From positions 186,001 to 250,000 of the forward strand of contig NZ_QGGR01000010.1 in assembly GCF_003148685.1 (NCBI RefSeq): DNA of 64,000 nt. Direction: 5' to 3'. Made by a program: the position numbers and the translations under genes. The stretch is from Actinoplanes xinjiangensis. GTDB taxonomy: Bacteria > Actinomycetota > Actinomycetes > Mycobacteriales > Micromonosporaceae. Numbering within the stretch: the stretch's first letter is position 1; each line of letters opens with the position of its first letter. Below are positions 32,301-41,085 of the stretch, piece by piece. Below the pieces are notes generated by a model that did not search any database, had not been told where the DNA came from, and saw only the letters and a program-made list of their open reading frames with translations.

Positions 32301-33196
32301 GGCAGCAGGGCGACGCCCTGGAAACGCTGGAACTCCCGCAGCGTCGGCAGCCCGGGTGGTGCCGGCTGGCGGGCGCGGTGCAGGAAATAGCCGGCGGCGC
32401 CGGCGAAGACGCCCACCACGATCTCCCGGTCGACTCCGGCCAGCAGCGGCCCGGGATCGCCGCCGTGCACGACCACGTTGATCGCGAGAAGCACCGAGTC
32501 GAGCCAGTCCGGGCCGGTGCAGCCCCACGGCCAGTCGATGAAGACGTATCGACCGTCCGGGCGGATCAGGATGTTGTCGGCCCGCAGATCGGTGTGGGTG
32601 ACGGTGTCGCCCGTGGCGAGCGCGGCGATCCCCCGCCCGGCGACCGCGCACAGATCATCCAGATGCCGCGCCGCCCACGGATCGAGGTCGACGGGTGGGT
32701 CGGCGGCGATCTCCCGCCACTCGCCGAACGCGGGCGCCAGCCGGTCGGCCGCCGTGGGCAGGTCCGGAATCGGCGCCGGGGTGAGCGCGGCGGCCAGGTC
32801 ACGCAGCGAGGCGGCGGCGCCGCGGATCTCACCCTCGACCCAGGGTGTACGCGGATGCGCGCCGGCCACATCCTCCAGAACCAGCACCACCCACTCGCCG
32901 TCGTCGAACCCGCCGAGCACACGGGGCACCGGCGCGCCCGCCGGCATCGCGGCGCTGATCCGCAGCTCGGCACGGGCCATCGCGGCCGAATCGGCGTTGA
33001 GGGCGGGCGTGACCGCCTTCACGAACGCTCGTCTGCCGGCGGCGGTGCGGACCCGGTCGGCGGTGCCCGGGGAGAAGCCGCCGGCCTGGGACTCCACCGT
33101 CACCACCGGCCCGCCGCCGATGATCCGCTCGATCTCCCGCTGAGCCGGGCCGGGCAGGTCGTGCCAGCCGATCCGTACACCACTCGCCACCACCAT
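32273..33196 (-). CDS. APH-fold phosphotransferase
   Basis: 307 aa from ATG 33196 (the open frame continues 32 codons upstream). Aminoglycoside phosphotransferase/choline kinase fold: N-lobe nucleotide region GGGPVVTVESQAGGFSPGTADRV with the Lys in AFVKAV, Brenner-type catalytic motif VTHTDLRADNIL and metal motif FIDWPWG. Members phosphorylate antibiotics, sugars or other hydroxyl compounds; the substrate cannot be read here. Its 3' end is the source of a minisatellite. Confidence 0.85.
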   Translation of the reverse strand: MVVASGVRIGWHDLPGPAQREIERIIGGGPVVTVESQAGGFSPGTADRVRTAAGRRAFVKAVTPALNADSAAMARAELRISAAMPAGAPVPRVLGGFDDGEWVVLVLEDVAGAHPRTPWVEGEIRGAAASLRDLAAALTPAPIPDLPTAADRLAPAFGEWREIAADPPVDLDPWAARHLDDLCAVAGRGIAALATGDTVTHTDLRADNILIRPDGRYVFIDWPWGCTGPDWLDSVLLAINVVVHGGDPGPLLAGVDREIVVGVFAGAAGYFLHRARQPAPPGLPTLREFQRFQGVALLPWLRDALGD

Positions 33197-33631
33197 GCCG
33201 GCGATCGTGGCAGGAACCGGCCGTGGCACCCAACCGGATTTCCCACGGCCTGTGGACAACTCGCGGCTGTGGACAACGGGCCGGGGCGTCACACCGGAGG
33301 GTGAAGATGGGGGGCATGACGGAAGCGAGCACCGGCGGATCCGGACACGACTGGCAGAGTGCCCTCCGCGACCGGGTGGAGCGGGCCGCGGCGCGGCGTG
33401 AGCTGCGGGCCGGCGCCCGGCGTGCGGTCACCCGCCGCCGCGACCACGGCCTGATCGACAGGCAGGCGGCCCGGCTCGCCCGCGCACGCGTCCGCCGGTC
33501 CCACCACGATCCGCCGGCTGCCGGCCCCGACCCGCCGGTTACCGGCTCCGATCCGCGGGTAGATCACGGCCCGGTTCACCGGCGCTTCCGGCTCGGTATC
33601 GTCGATGCAGGACCTGTCTCGAGGTGGGGCG
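33197..33631 (+). other. Region with a possible small N-terminal coding segment upstream of the EamA gene
   Basis: 435 bp. From ATG 33316 a frame reads TEASTGGSGHDWQSALRDRVERAAARRELRAGARRAV..., a charged helix of the sort seen in small actinobacterial proteins, but it has no stop before 34429 and would run antiparallel in frame through the EamA gene. Either it is chance, or a short gene lost its stop. I found no other candidate. Confidence 0.3.
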
Positions 33632-34483
33632 ATGGGATCGCTGGGGTGGGCTGTCGTGCTCTCTCTGCTGTCCGTCACCGCCTACGCGGCCGCCGCGGTG
33701 GCCCAGGAGCGGCTGGCGGGGAGCGGGCACCGGGGCCGCTCGCGCTGGGCGGCGGCGTTACTGCTCACCGCCGTCGGTGCAGGCCTGCACGTGGTGGCGC
33801 TCAACTTCGGGACGGTCGCCGTGGTGCAGGCGCTCGGCACCCTCACTCTGCTGTTCGCGCTGCCGATCGAGGTGGTCCGCTACCGGACGAGAATCAGCGC
33901 GGCGTCCTGGCGCGACGCGGCGGCGACGGTGGCCGGGCTGGCGCTGATCCTGTCGCTGTCGGTGGCGCCGGAGACGCCGGCGCTGCTGCCCGAGCCGGTC
34001 GTGCGGCGGCTCGGGCTGATCACCGCCGGAGCGGTGTTCGTCTGTGCGCTGGCTGCCCGCCGGGCCGGGCCGCGGAGTCGGGCGGTGCTGCTGGCCACCG
34101 GTGCGGGCACCGCGTTCGGGATCTCGTCGGTGCTGTCGAAAGCGGTGCTGACATCGTTCACCACCGGTGGGCTCGGCGCCGTGTCGGTGTCGGCGGCGAC
34201 GCTGGTGGCGGCGTTCGCGGTGTGCGGCTATCTGCTCGGGCAGCTGTCCTATCGGGGCGTCGGGCTGGCAGCGCCGCTGGCCACGGTCAGCGTCACGAAT
34301 CCTCTGGTCGCGGCGGTGGCGGGGGTGGTGCTGTTCGGGGAGGGCGTCCGCTTCGGGGCGGCCGGGTTCGTGACGGTGGCGGTCGCGGCCCTGGTCATGA
34401 GCTGGGGCGTGGTCGGACTGGCACGGCGTAGCGCAACCTCGTCGACGGCCGGAGCAGAGGCCGCGGGACGGTCCGGGCGGTGA
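33632..34483 (+). CDS. EamA/DMT-superfamily transporter
   Basis: 283 aa from ATG 33632, preceded by GAGGTGGGG (33621-33629). About nine or ten short hydrophobic helices in two halves; ALNFGTVAVVQALGTLTLLFALPIEVV and VGLAAPLATVSVTNPLVAAVAGVVLFGE are the typical DMT helix-3/4 and 8/9 segments. Probable metabolite or drug exporter; substrate unknown. The C-terminal tail is Ala/Ser/Gly-rich. Confidence 0.85.
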   Translation: MGSLGWAVVLSLLSVTAYAAAAVAQERLAGSGHRGRSRWAAALLLTAVGAGLHVVALNFGTVAVVQALGTLTLLFALPIEVVRYRTRISAASWRDAAATVAGLALILSLSVAPETPALLPEPVVRRLGLITAGAVFVCALAARRAGPRSRAVLLATGAGTAFGISSVLSKAVLTSFTTGGLGAVSVSAATLVAAFAVCGYLLGQLSYRGVGLAAPLATVSVTNPLVAAVAGVVLFGEGVRFGAAGFVTVAVAALVMSWGVVGLARRSATSSTAGAEAAGRSGR

Positions 34484-34584
34484 CCAGCGGCTTCAGCCCG
34501 GAAGGCGCGTTGGTGCCGGGAGTGACGGCGGCGTCGCGGTGTAGGCCCGGTTCATGACGTGGGCCGTACCGGAAGAAGGTTTTT

Positions 34585-35760
34585 TCAGGGGGCTCGGGGG
34601 AGGAGGACGGTGACGGTGAGGCCTCCCTCGTCGCGGGCGTCGGCGTGCAGCCGGCCTTGATGGGCGCCGACGACGGCCTGGACGATGGAGAGGCCGAGGC
34701 CGGCGCCGGGTGCGGCGAGGCGTTCGCGGTGGTAGCGGCGGAACGGCTCGAACAGTCCGGCGACCTCGTAGCGGGGCACCACCGGGCCGGAGTTGCTGAC
34801 CTGCAGCTCCACCCAGCCGTCCGGGCGGGTGCATGTGGTCACCCGGACCCAGCCGTCGGCCGGGACGTTGTGCCGGACACCGTTCTCGACCAAATTCTGC
34901 ACCAGGCGTTCCAGCAGGACCGGGTCGCCGAGGACGGCGGCCTCCTCCGCTTCGGCGACGACCTTGACGGTGTCCGCGACGGTGTCCGAGAGCTTGACGG
35001 TGTCCGAGACCTTGACGGTGTCCGAGACGGCGACGTGGTCGACGATGTCGGCCAGGTCGACGTAGGAGCGTTCGGTGACCTCGCGTTCCGAGCGGGCCAG
35101 CAGCAGCAGGCCGTCGATGAGCCGGCCGTGCCGGTCGTTGATGGCGAGCAGGGTCGTGCCGAGCTGGCGCACCTCGGGGGAGGTGTTCTCCGGTTCGAGC
35201 GCGACCTCCAGCAGGGTGCGGTTGAGGGTGAGCGGGGTCCGCAACTCGTGCGACGCGTTGGCGATGAACCGGCGCTGGCCGTCGAACGACTGGTCCAGGC
35301 GGGCCAGCATCAGGTCGAACGTGTCGGCCAGCTGTTTCAGCTCGTCGTTCGGGCCGTCCAGGGCGATCCGCTCGGGCAGGCCACGGTCGGCGAGCGGTGA
35401 CTCGGCGATGCGCCGGGCCGTGTCGGTGATCCGGTGCACCGGCTGCAGCATCCGCCCGGCTATCAGCCATCCCAGCGCGATCGTCGCCGCGCTCACCACG
35501 AGCAGAGCGATCGCACCCTGGGTCAGCAGGGTGTGCAGGGTGTCGGCCCGGGTGCCTTCGAGGACCTCCTCGTAGTGCACCCTGCCCTGGCCCGGCTCGG
35601 GTGTCTCCGTCGCCGGCGGCTGGAACGTGGTGCTGCCCACCTTGCCGGGCGCGTTGTCCCGTCCGACCAGGACATAGATGGCACCCAGCAGCACGAGGCC
35701 GGCCGACACGAACAGGCCACCGTAGACGGCGGTGAGCCGGGCACGCACGGTCAGTCTCAT
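34585..35760 (-). CDS. Sensor histidine kinase with repeat-expanded linker
   Basis: 391 aa from ATG 35760. N-terminal helix ~8-28, extracytoplasmic loop ~30-85, second helix ~88-110, HAMP ~112-165, HisKA with the phospho-His in NASHELRTPLTLNR (~175), HATPase with N-box LVQNLVENGVRHN and GAGLGLSIV. Between HisKA and HATPase lies SDTVKVSDTVKLSDTVADTVKV (SDTVK-type six-residue repeats), an unusual expansion in the linker. Overlaps the response-regulator gene by 4 nt. The pair most likely controls the divergent lipoprotein/ABC operon. Confidence 0.92.
   Translation of the reverse strand: MRLTVRARLTAVYGGLFVSAGLVLLGAIYVLVGRDNAPGKVGSTTFQPPATETPEPGQGRVHYEEVLEGTRADTLHTLLTQGAIALLVVSAATIALGWLIAGRMLQPVHRITDTARRIAESPLADRGLPERIALDGPNDELKQLADTFDLMLARLDQSFDGQRRFIANASHELRTPLTLNRTLLEVALEPENTSPEVRQLGTTLLAINDRHGRLIDGLLLLARSEREVTERSYVDLADIVDHVAVSDTVKVSDTVKLSDTVADTVKVVAEAEEAAVLGDPVLLERLVQNLVENGVRHNVPADGWVRVTTCTRPDGWVELQVSNSGPVVPRYEVAGLFEPFRRYHRERLAAPGAGLGLSIVQAVVGAHQGRLHADARDEGGLTVTVLLPRAP
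34964..35030 (-). repeat. 18-bp tandem repeat in the kinase linker
   Basis: ACGGTGTCCGAG(A)(G/C)CTTG recurs with an 18-bp period about 3.5 times and codes for VSDTVK/LSDTVA/ADTVKV on the minus strand. Confidence 0.85.
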
Positions 35761-36413
35761 CGGATCCGGTACCCCACGCCCGGTTCGGTCAGCACCACCG
35801 GCGGATCGCCGAGTTTGCGCCGCAGTTTCAGGATCGTCATCCGGACGGTGTGGGTGAACGGGTCGGCGTTCTCGTCCCACGCCTTCTCCAGCAGCGTCTC
35901 CGCGGACACCGCCGTCCCGTCGGCGCGCAGCAACTCGGCCAGGACGGCGAACTCCTTACGCGACAACGGCACGTAGCGGCCGTCGCGGTACACCTCCCGC
36001 CGGTACGGGTCGAGGCTGATCCCGGCCCGGCGCAGGATCGGCGGTGCGGCCGGCCGGGCCCGGCGGCCGAGGGCGGCGACCCGGGCCGACAGTTCCCGGA
36101 ACGCGAACGGTTTCGGCAGGTAGTCGTCGGCGCCGAGCGCCAGCCCGGTGACCCGGTCGTCGATCCCGGCGGCCGCGGTCAGCATCAGCACCCGGATGTC
36201 GGCCTTGCGTTCGGCCAGCACCTGGCACACCTTGTCGCCGTGCACCACCGGCACGTCCCGGTCCAGCACCACCACGTCGTAGTCGTTGACGTCGATCCGT
36301 TCCAGGGCCGCCCCGCCGTCGTAGACGACGTCGACCGCGTGCGCCTCGTGCCGCAACCCCTGCGCCACCGCATCGGCGAGCAGCGGCTCGTCCTCCACCA
36401 CCAGGATCCGCAT
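35757..36413 (-). CDS. OmpR/PhoB-family response regulator
   Basis: 218 aa. Receiver: acidic pair EDE (7-9), phospho-Asp in VVLDRDVP (~51), LTAAAG (Thr ~79), Lys in LPKPF (~101). DNA-binding winged helix ~125-218: YVPLSRKEFAVLAELLRADGTAVSAETLLEKAWDEN..TVRMTILKLRRKLGDPPVVLTEPGVGYRIR. Cotranscribed with the histidine kinase (ATGA overlap) and divergent from the ABC-transport operon. Confidence 0.95.
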   Translation of the reverse strand: MRILVVEDEPLLADAVAQGLRHEAHAVDVVYDGGAALERIDVNDYDVVVLDRDVPVVHGDKVCQVLAERKADIRVLMLTAAAGIDDRVTGLALGADDYLPKPFAFRELSARVAALGRRARPAAPPILRRAGISLDPYRREVYRDGRYVPLSRKEFAVLAELLRADGTAVSAETLLEKAWDENADPFTHTVRMTILKLRRKLGDPPVVLTEPGVGYRIR

Positions 36414-36425
36414 GTCTCCATCTTG

Positions 36426-36472
36426 AACCCGGCTGCCGTCAACCCGGCGTCACGGTTTTCCGTGACGCCGGG
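36426..36472. promoter_or_regulatory. Divergent control region: perfect 13-bp palindrome plus direct repeat
   Basis: CCCGGCGTCACGG (36443-36455), TTTT loop, CCGTGACGCCGGG (36460-36472) is a perfect inverted repeat. AACCCGGC also occurs twice 15 bp apart (36426, 36441), a spacing near that of OmpR/PhoB half-sites. It lies between the response regulator (start 36413, minus) and the lipoprotein (start 36537, plus). Confidence 0.65.
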
Positions 36473-36536
36473 GATACCTCGCCGTCGCTGTACTTCAGGG
36501 CGTGGCGGCCGCCCGGCCGCCGGCGGAGGAGACGAG

Positions 36537-37091
36537 ATGAGGATCAGGACGATCGCCGCGCTCGGCGTCCTGCTCGCGGCGACGACCGCGGGTTGTTCGC
36601 GGGCCCCCGACGACGGCGGGGGAGTGGCCAGCGCAGCAGACGCGACACCGCAACCGTCGAACAGCGCCGTCGACGGGGACCCGGACCGCGACAAGTCGCT
36701 CAAGTTCTCCAAATGCATGCGCGAACAGGGCCTCGACTGGTTCCCCGACCCGCAGGCCGACGGCCGGATGGAACTGTCTCTGCCGCAGGGTGTCGACCCG
36801 TCGACGGTGGACAGGGCCCAGCAGTCGTGCAGACGGTTCCTGCCGGACGGCGGGGAGCCGCCGAAGCTGACCGCCGAGGAGATCGAGAAGAACCGGCAAC
36901 TGTCCAGGTGCATGCGCGACAACGGGGTGCCGAACTTCCCCGACCCGGACGCGAACGGCCACCTCGGCGTCGACGGCAACAAACTCGGCACCGGCCCCGG
37001 CGACCCGGTCTTCGACGCCGCGGACAAGGCGTGCTCCCAGTACCGCCCGAAAGGCGGCCGGGAACGCAGCGAGCGCACGGAGACGACATGA
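36537..37091 (+). CDS. Lipoprotein with duplicated CMRxxGxxxFPDP motif
   Basis: 184 aa, ATG 36537 with GGCGGAGGAGACGAG upstream. Lipobox TTAGC ends the signal peptide (cleavage before Cys ~20). Two related halves: KFSKCMREQGLDWFPDPQADG (~51) and QLSRCMRDNGVPNFPDPDANG (~118), each followed by a further cysteine (QQSCRRF; ADKACSQYR), so two disulfides are likely. This family is repeatedly found as the first gene of actinobacterial MacB-type ABC operons; precise role unknown, possibly substrate or peptide capture. Its stop overlaps the adaptor start by 4 nt. Confidence 0.85.
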   Translation: MRIRTIAALGVLLAATTAGCSRAPDDGGGVASAADATPQPSNSAVDGDPDRDKSLKFSKCMREQGLDWFPDPQADGRMELSLPQGVDPSTVDRAQQSCRRFLPDGGEPPKLTAEEIEKNRQLSRCMRDNGVPNFPDPDANGHLGVDGNKLGTGPGDPVFDAADKACSQYRPKGGRERSERTETT

Positions 37092-38146
37092 GACGCCGAG
37101 GTACGACCGCCGCGGTGGCGGTGGCCCTGACCGTGGGCGGCGTGGCCGCGTACCTGCTCACCGGCGGGCTGCCCGAGGCGGAGGGCACCGGAGCCCGGGC
37201 CGCCGGCAACCAGCCCGCGGCGACCGCCGACATCACCCGGCAGACCCTCGTCGACAAGGAGAGCCACGGCGGCTCCCTCGGATTCGGTGACACCGCCTCA
37301 CTCACCACCCGGCTCTCCGGCACGGTGACCGCCCTGCCCGCCGCCGGCGCCACCATCAGACGCGGCGGCACCCTCTACCAGGTCGACAACGATCCGGTGG
37401 TGCTGCTGTACGGCTCCCTGCCCGCCTACCGGACACTGTCCCCGGGCGACGAGGGCACCGACGTCACCCAGTTCGAGAAGAACCTGTGGGCGCTCGGCCA
37501 CCGCGGGTTCACCGTCGACGACGAGTACACCCCGGCGACCGCCGACGCCGTCGAGGACTGGCAGGACGACCTCGGCCTCGACGAGACCGGAACCGTCGAA
37601 CTGGGCCGCGTCGTCTACGCCGGCGGCCCGATCCGGATCGCCTCCCGCGGCGTCGACCTCGGCGCGACCGTGCAGCCCGGCACCGAACTGCTGTCCACCA
37701 CCGCCACCGGCCGGGTCGCCGTGGTCGAACTCGGCATCGACGACCAGCGGCTCGCCCGCAAGGGCACCCGGGTCGACGTGACCCTGCCCGACGGGAAGAC
37801 GGTACCCGCGAAGATCACCGGGGTGGTGACCACCGTCGAGGAGGCGGAGAACCCGGGCCAGCAGGACACCACCGCGATCCAGGTGACCGTCGGGTTCGAC
37901 AAGGCACCCCAGGGGCTCGACGACGCGGCGGTCACCGTCGCATTCGTCTCCTCGCGGCGGGAGAACGTGCTCACCGTACCGGTGAACGCTCTTCTCGCTC
38001 TCGCCGAAGGCGGCTATGGGCTCCAGATCGTCGACGGCACATCGACCCGCATCGTCGCCGTCGAGACCGGCCTGTTCGCGTCCGGGCGGGTCGAGGTGTC
38101 CGCAGAAGGGCTCGCCGAGGGCTGGAAAGTGGGGATCCCGACATGA
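37088..38146 (+). CDS. Periplasmic adaptor (HlyD/MacA-like) with peptidoglycan-binding domain
   Basis: 352 aa. N-terminal membrane anchor/signal (RGTTAAVAVALTVGGVAAYLLT). A lipoyl/barrel-type adaptor interrupted by a PG_binding_1 segment (~117-155: LSPGDEGTDVTQFEKNLWALGHRG...TADAVEDWQDDLGLDETG), then the beta-barrel parts (GRVAVVELGIDDQRLARKGTRVDVTLPDGKTVPAKI) and membrane-proximal domain ending VSAEGLAEGWKVGIPT. Forms the extracytoplasmic part of the efflux/export machine with the next two genes; overlaps both neighbours by 4 nt. Confidence 0.88.
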   Translation: MRRRGTTAAVAVALTVGGVAAYLLTGGLPEAEGTGARAAGNQPAATADITRQTLVDKESHGGSLGFGDTASLTTRLSGTVTALPAAGATIRRGGTLYQVDNDPVVLLYGSLPAYRTLSPGDEGTDVTQFEKNLWALGHRGFTVDDEYTPATADAVEDWQDDLGLDETGTVELGRVVYAGGPIRIASRGVDLGATVQPGTELLSTTATGRVAVVELGIDDQRLARKGTRVDVTLPDGKTVPAKITGVVTTVEEAENPGQQDTTAIQVTVGFDKAPQGLDDAAVTVAFVSSRRENVLTVPVNALLALAEGGYGLQIVDGTSTRIVAVETGLFASGRVEVSAEGLAEGWKVGIPT

Positions 38147-38802
38147 CCGCCGTCATCGAGCTGCACCGGGTCACCAGGAGCTACCCCGGCGGGGTCACCG
38201 CGCTACGCGACGTCGACCTCAGCGTCGAGCACGGCGAACTGATCGCCATCGTCGGCCCGTCCGGCTCCGGCAAGTCGACCATGCTGAACCTGATCGGCAC
38301 TCTCGACCGGCCCACCTCCGGCCGGGTCCGCATCGACGGCCACGACGTCGCCACCCTCACCGACCGGCGACTGTCCGCCCTGCGGGCCCGCCGGATCGGG
38401 TTCGTGTTCCAGTCGTTCCACCTGGCCACCGGCCGTGACGCCCGCACCGACGTCGCCGACGGGCTGCTCTACACCGGCCTGCCCCGCCGCGAACGGGAAC
38501 GCCGGGCCGACCGGGCACTCACCCGCGTCGGCCTCGGCGACCGGCTCGGGCACCGCCCGCACCAGCTGTCCGGCGGCGAACGCCAGCGCGTCGCGGTGGC
38601 CCGCGCGGTGGCCGGCGACCCGGCGGTCCTGCTCGCCGACGAACCCACCGGCAACCTCGACTCGGTGGCCGGCACCGGCGTCATGGACCTGCTCCGCGAA
38701 CTCAACATGGCCGGCACCACCGTCCTGGTGATCACCCACGACCACGAGATCGCCGGCTCCCTGCCCCGCCAGGTGCCGATGCTCGACGGGCGGGTGATCT
38801 GA
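38143..38802 (+). CDS. ABC transporter ATP-binding protein, MacB/LolD type
   Basis: 219 aa. Walker A GPSGSGKST (40-48), Q-loop FVFQSFHL, signature LSGGERQRVAVARAV, Walker B VLLADEPTGNLDS, H-loop VITHDHE. The sequence DEPTGNLDS and family length are typical of MacB/LolD ATPases. Overlaps the adaptor stop by 4 nt; the permease begins 1 nt later. Confidence 0.96.
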   Translation: MTAVIELHRVTRSYPGGVTALRDVDLSVEHGELIAIVGPSGSGKSTMLNLIGTLDRPTSGRVRIDGHDVATLTDRRLSALRARRIGFVFQSFHLATGRDARTDVADGLLYTGLPRRERERRADRALTRVGLGDRLGHRPHQLSGGERQRVAVARAVAGDPAVLLADEPTGNLDSVAGTGVMDLLRELNMAGTTVLVITHDHEIAGSLPRQVPMLDGRVI

Positions 38803-38803
38803 C

Positions 38804-39988
38804 ATGGCCTCCCTCGACCCGGCCCGGCTGCGCCCCGCCGACCTGCTGCGCCTCGGCGGGTACGGCCTGCGCTCCCGCCCCCTGCGGGCCGTCCTGTCCG
38901 CCCTCGGCATCGCCATCGGTATCGCCGCCATGGTCGCCGTCGTCGGCATCTCCACCTCCGGCCGGGCCGACCTCGACGAACAACTCGCCGCCCTGGGCAC
39001 CAACATGCTCACCGTGGCACCCGGCCGCACCATGTTCGGCGACGACGCGACCCTCCCCGACGACGCCCTCCCCATGATCGAACGGATCGGGCCGGTCACC
39101 GCCGCCACCGCCGTCGGCACCGTCAGCGACACGCCCGTCTACCGCACCGACCGGATCCCCGAGGGCGAGACCGGCGGGCTCGCCGTCGTCGCCGCCCAAC
39201 TCGACCTGCCCGGCACCGTCAACGCCCGGCTGGCCGGCGGCACCTGGCTCAACGCGGCCACCGCCCGCTACCCGGCCGTCGTCCTCGGTGCCGCCGCGGC
39301 CCGGCGACTCGGCGACGTGCCGGCCGTCTGGATCGACGGACGCCACTACTCCGTCATCGGTGTCCTCGACAGCGTGCCGCTCGCCCCCGAACTCGACACC
39401 GCCGTCCTGATCGGCTGGGAGGCCGCCGAGTCCCACCTCGACTTCGACGGGCACGCCACCCGCGTCTACACCCGGTCGATCGAATCCCAGGTCGAAGCGG
39501 TCCGTGGCGTACTCGCCGCCACCGCCAACCCGCAGAACCCCGACCAGGTCGACGTCTCCAACCCGTCCGACGCGCTCATCGCCCAGCGGGCCGCCGCCGG
39601 CACGCTCAACGCCCTCCTGCTGGGGCTCGGCGCGGTGGCACTGCTCGTCGGCGGCATCGGCGTCGCCAACACCATGGTCATCTCGGTCCTCGAACGCCGC
39701 GCCGAGATCGGGCTGCGCCGCTCACTCGGCGCCACCCGCGGCCAGATCCGCACCCAGTTCGTCTCCGAATCGCTGCTGCTGTCCCTGCTCGGCGGGGCCG
39801 GTGGGGTACTCGCCGGAGCCGGTGTCACCGTCGTTTACGCCGGCACCCAGCAGTGGCCACCGGTCGTACCCCTCTGGGCCGTCGCCGGCGGACTCGGCGC
39901 CACCCTGCTCATCGGCGCCGTTGCCGGGCTCTACCCGGCGATCCGGGCGGCGCGTCTCGCACCGACCGAGGCCCTCGGCGCCGCCTGA
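38804..39988 (+). CDS. MacB/FtsX-type ABC permease
   Basis: 394 aa. Four helices with a large extracytoplasmic MacB_PCD domain after the first (~50-240), then helices at ~272-295, ~318-345 and ~360-385. Sequence tokens: RAVLSALGIAIGIAAMVAVVGI at the N-terminus, VGGIGVANTMVISVLERRAEIGLRRSLGATRGQIRTQFVSESLLLSLLGG and GLYPAIRAARLAPTEAL, all typical. The system probably exports peptides or antibiotics and is controlled by the divergent two-component pair. Confidence 0.95.
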   Translation: MASLDPARLRPADLLRLGGYGLRSRPLRAVLSALGIAIGIAAMVAVVGISTSGRADLDEQLAALGTNMLTVAPGRTMFGDDATLPDDALPMIERIGPVTAATAVGTVSDTPVYRTDRIPEGETGGLAVVAAQLDLPGTVNARLAGGTWLNAATARYPAVVLGAAAARRLGDVPAVWIDGRHYSVIGVLDSVPLAPELDTAVLIGWEAAESHLDFDGHATRVYTRSIESQVEAVRGVLAATANPQNPDQVDVSNPSDALIAQRAAAGTLNALLLGLGAVALLVGGIGVANTMVISVLERRAEIGLRRSLGATRGQIRTQFVSESLLLSLLGGAGGVLAGAGVTVVYAGTQQWPPVVPLWAVAGGLGATLLIGAVAGLYPAIRAARLAPTEALGAA

Positions 39989-39996
39989 GAGATCCT

Positions 39997-40023
39997 CCCG
40001 GTGGGCAAACTCTTCCCACCGGG
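39997..40023 (+). terminator. Terminator of the ABC operon
   Basis: CCCGGTGGG and CCCACCGGG form a perfect 9-bp stem with a 9-nt loop, 8 nt after the permease stop, followed by TTGATCCATT. Confidence 0.75.
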
Positions 40024-40096
40024 TTGATCCATTCTGGGAGCGTTCCCGTATCGATCGCCGTAGGGTTCATCGCGATCTGGGGAAAGCAGCAGGCCA

Positions 40097-41068
40097 ATGC
40101 ACCGGAAACTCGTCATCACCGTCGGGCTCGCCGTGACCATGGCAGGAGCCGGAATCGGCATCGCCTCGGCCGCCCAGGCCGCGGTGCCCACCGTCAACTG
40201 CCCGCAGGTCTACATCACCGTCAACGTCCCCGCCCAGGCCCAGGCGGAGGTGGACAACAACCTCCGGCAGATCGACCAGCAGATCAACGAGGCCAACAAC
40301 CGCATCGCCGCCACCCAGGGCCAGGGAGGCGCGAACTTCATCCAGAACGCGATCCTCGGCCCGCTCAAGGACAAGCGGTTCGCGGCGATCAGCCGGATCG
40401 AGACGGCGATCTCCCGCAACGCCGCCCGGCCCAACCTCAACGCCGAGCGCCTCGCCACCTGCACCCTGAACCAGAACGGTGCCGCACCCGTCGTCAGCAC
40501 GCCGCCGGCCGCCCAGCCCGGCAACAACCTCGGCATCCTCACCGACAGCTGCGACACCAGCCGCCTCGAACCGCACGACGGGTTCCAGAAGGGCAACCGG
40601 TGCGTCTCCACCGAGTTCGGTGAGGTCGGCAACGCCGCCAACAACCCGACCCTGCTGATCACGAACGCACCCCGCCAGGTCAACCGCAACCAGCCGTTCA
40701 CCCTCCAGGTCAGCACCCGCAACCTGATCCGTGACCGGTTCCTCGCGGCCGGCCAGGGCGGTTACTACGTGGAGTCGAGCGTCCTCCAGGGCGGCCTGGT
40801 CCGCGGCCACTTCCACACCGCCTGCCGGATCCTCGACAGCCAGCAGCAGGCCCCGGCACCCGACCCGGTCCCCGGCTTCTTCGTCGCCACCGAGGACAGC
40901 CGCGGCGGCGCCACCCCCGACACCATCGCCATCCAGATCCCGGGACTGGCGCAGCCCGGCACCTTCCAGTGCTCCGCCTGGGCAGGCGACGGCTCGCACC
41001 GCATCCCGATGATGGAACGCGCCAACCAGACGCCCGCCCTCGACTCCGTACGCGTGCAGGTCCGCTGA
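40097..41068 (+). CDS. Secreted protein of unknown function
   Basis: 323 aa. Signal peptide 1-~29 (KLVITVGLAVTMAGAGIGIASAAQA). Residues ~45-110 are helical and Asn/Gln-rich (DNNLRQIDQQINEANNRIAATQ); ~145-323 form a beta-rich domain with cysteine pairs (DSCDTSRLEPHDGFQKGNRC; ACRIL; FQCSAWAGDG). Homologues occur in many actinomycetes with no assigned function as far as I know. GGGGAAAG lies 10 nt upstream of the ATG. Confidence 0.8.
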   Translation: MHRKLVITVGLAVTMAGAGIGIASAAQAAVPTVNCPQVYITVNVPAQAQAEVDNNLRQIDQQINEANNRIAATQGQGGANFIQNAILGPLKDKRFAAISRIETAISRNAARPNLNAERLATCTLNQNGAAPVVSTPPAAQPGNNLGILTDSCDTSRLEPHDGFQKGNRCVSTEFGEVGNAANNPTLLITNAPRQVNRNQPFTLQVSTRNLIRDRFLAAGQGGYYVESSVLQGGLVRGHFHTACRILDSQQQAPAPDPVPGFFVATEDSRGGATPDTIAIQIPGLAQPGTFQCSAWAGDGSHRIPMMERANQTPALDSVRVQVR

Positions 41069-41085
41069 CCGCGGCCCTGACCCGC

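Noticed and set aside
33316..34431. Plus-strand 370-codon frame overlapping EamA
   Set aside because: After ~60 plausible residues it turns into a Gly/Arg-rich shadow of the EamA gene; an overlap this long is not credible.
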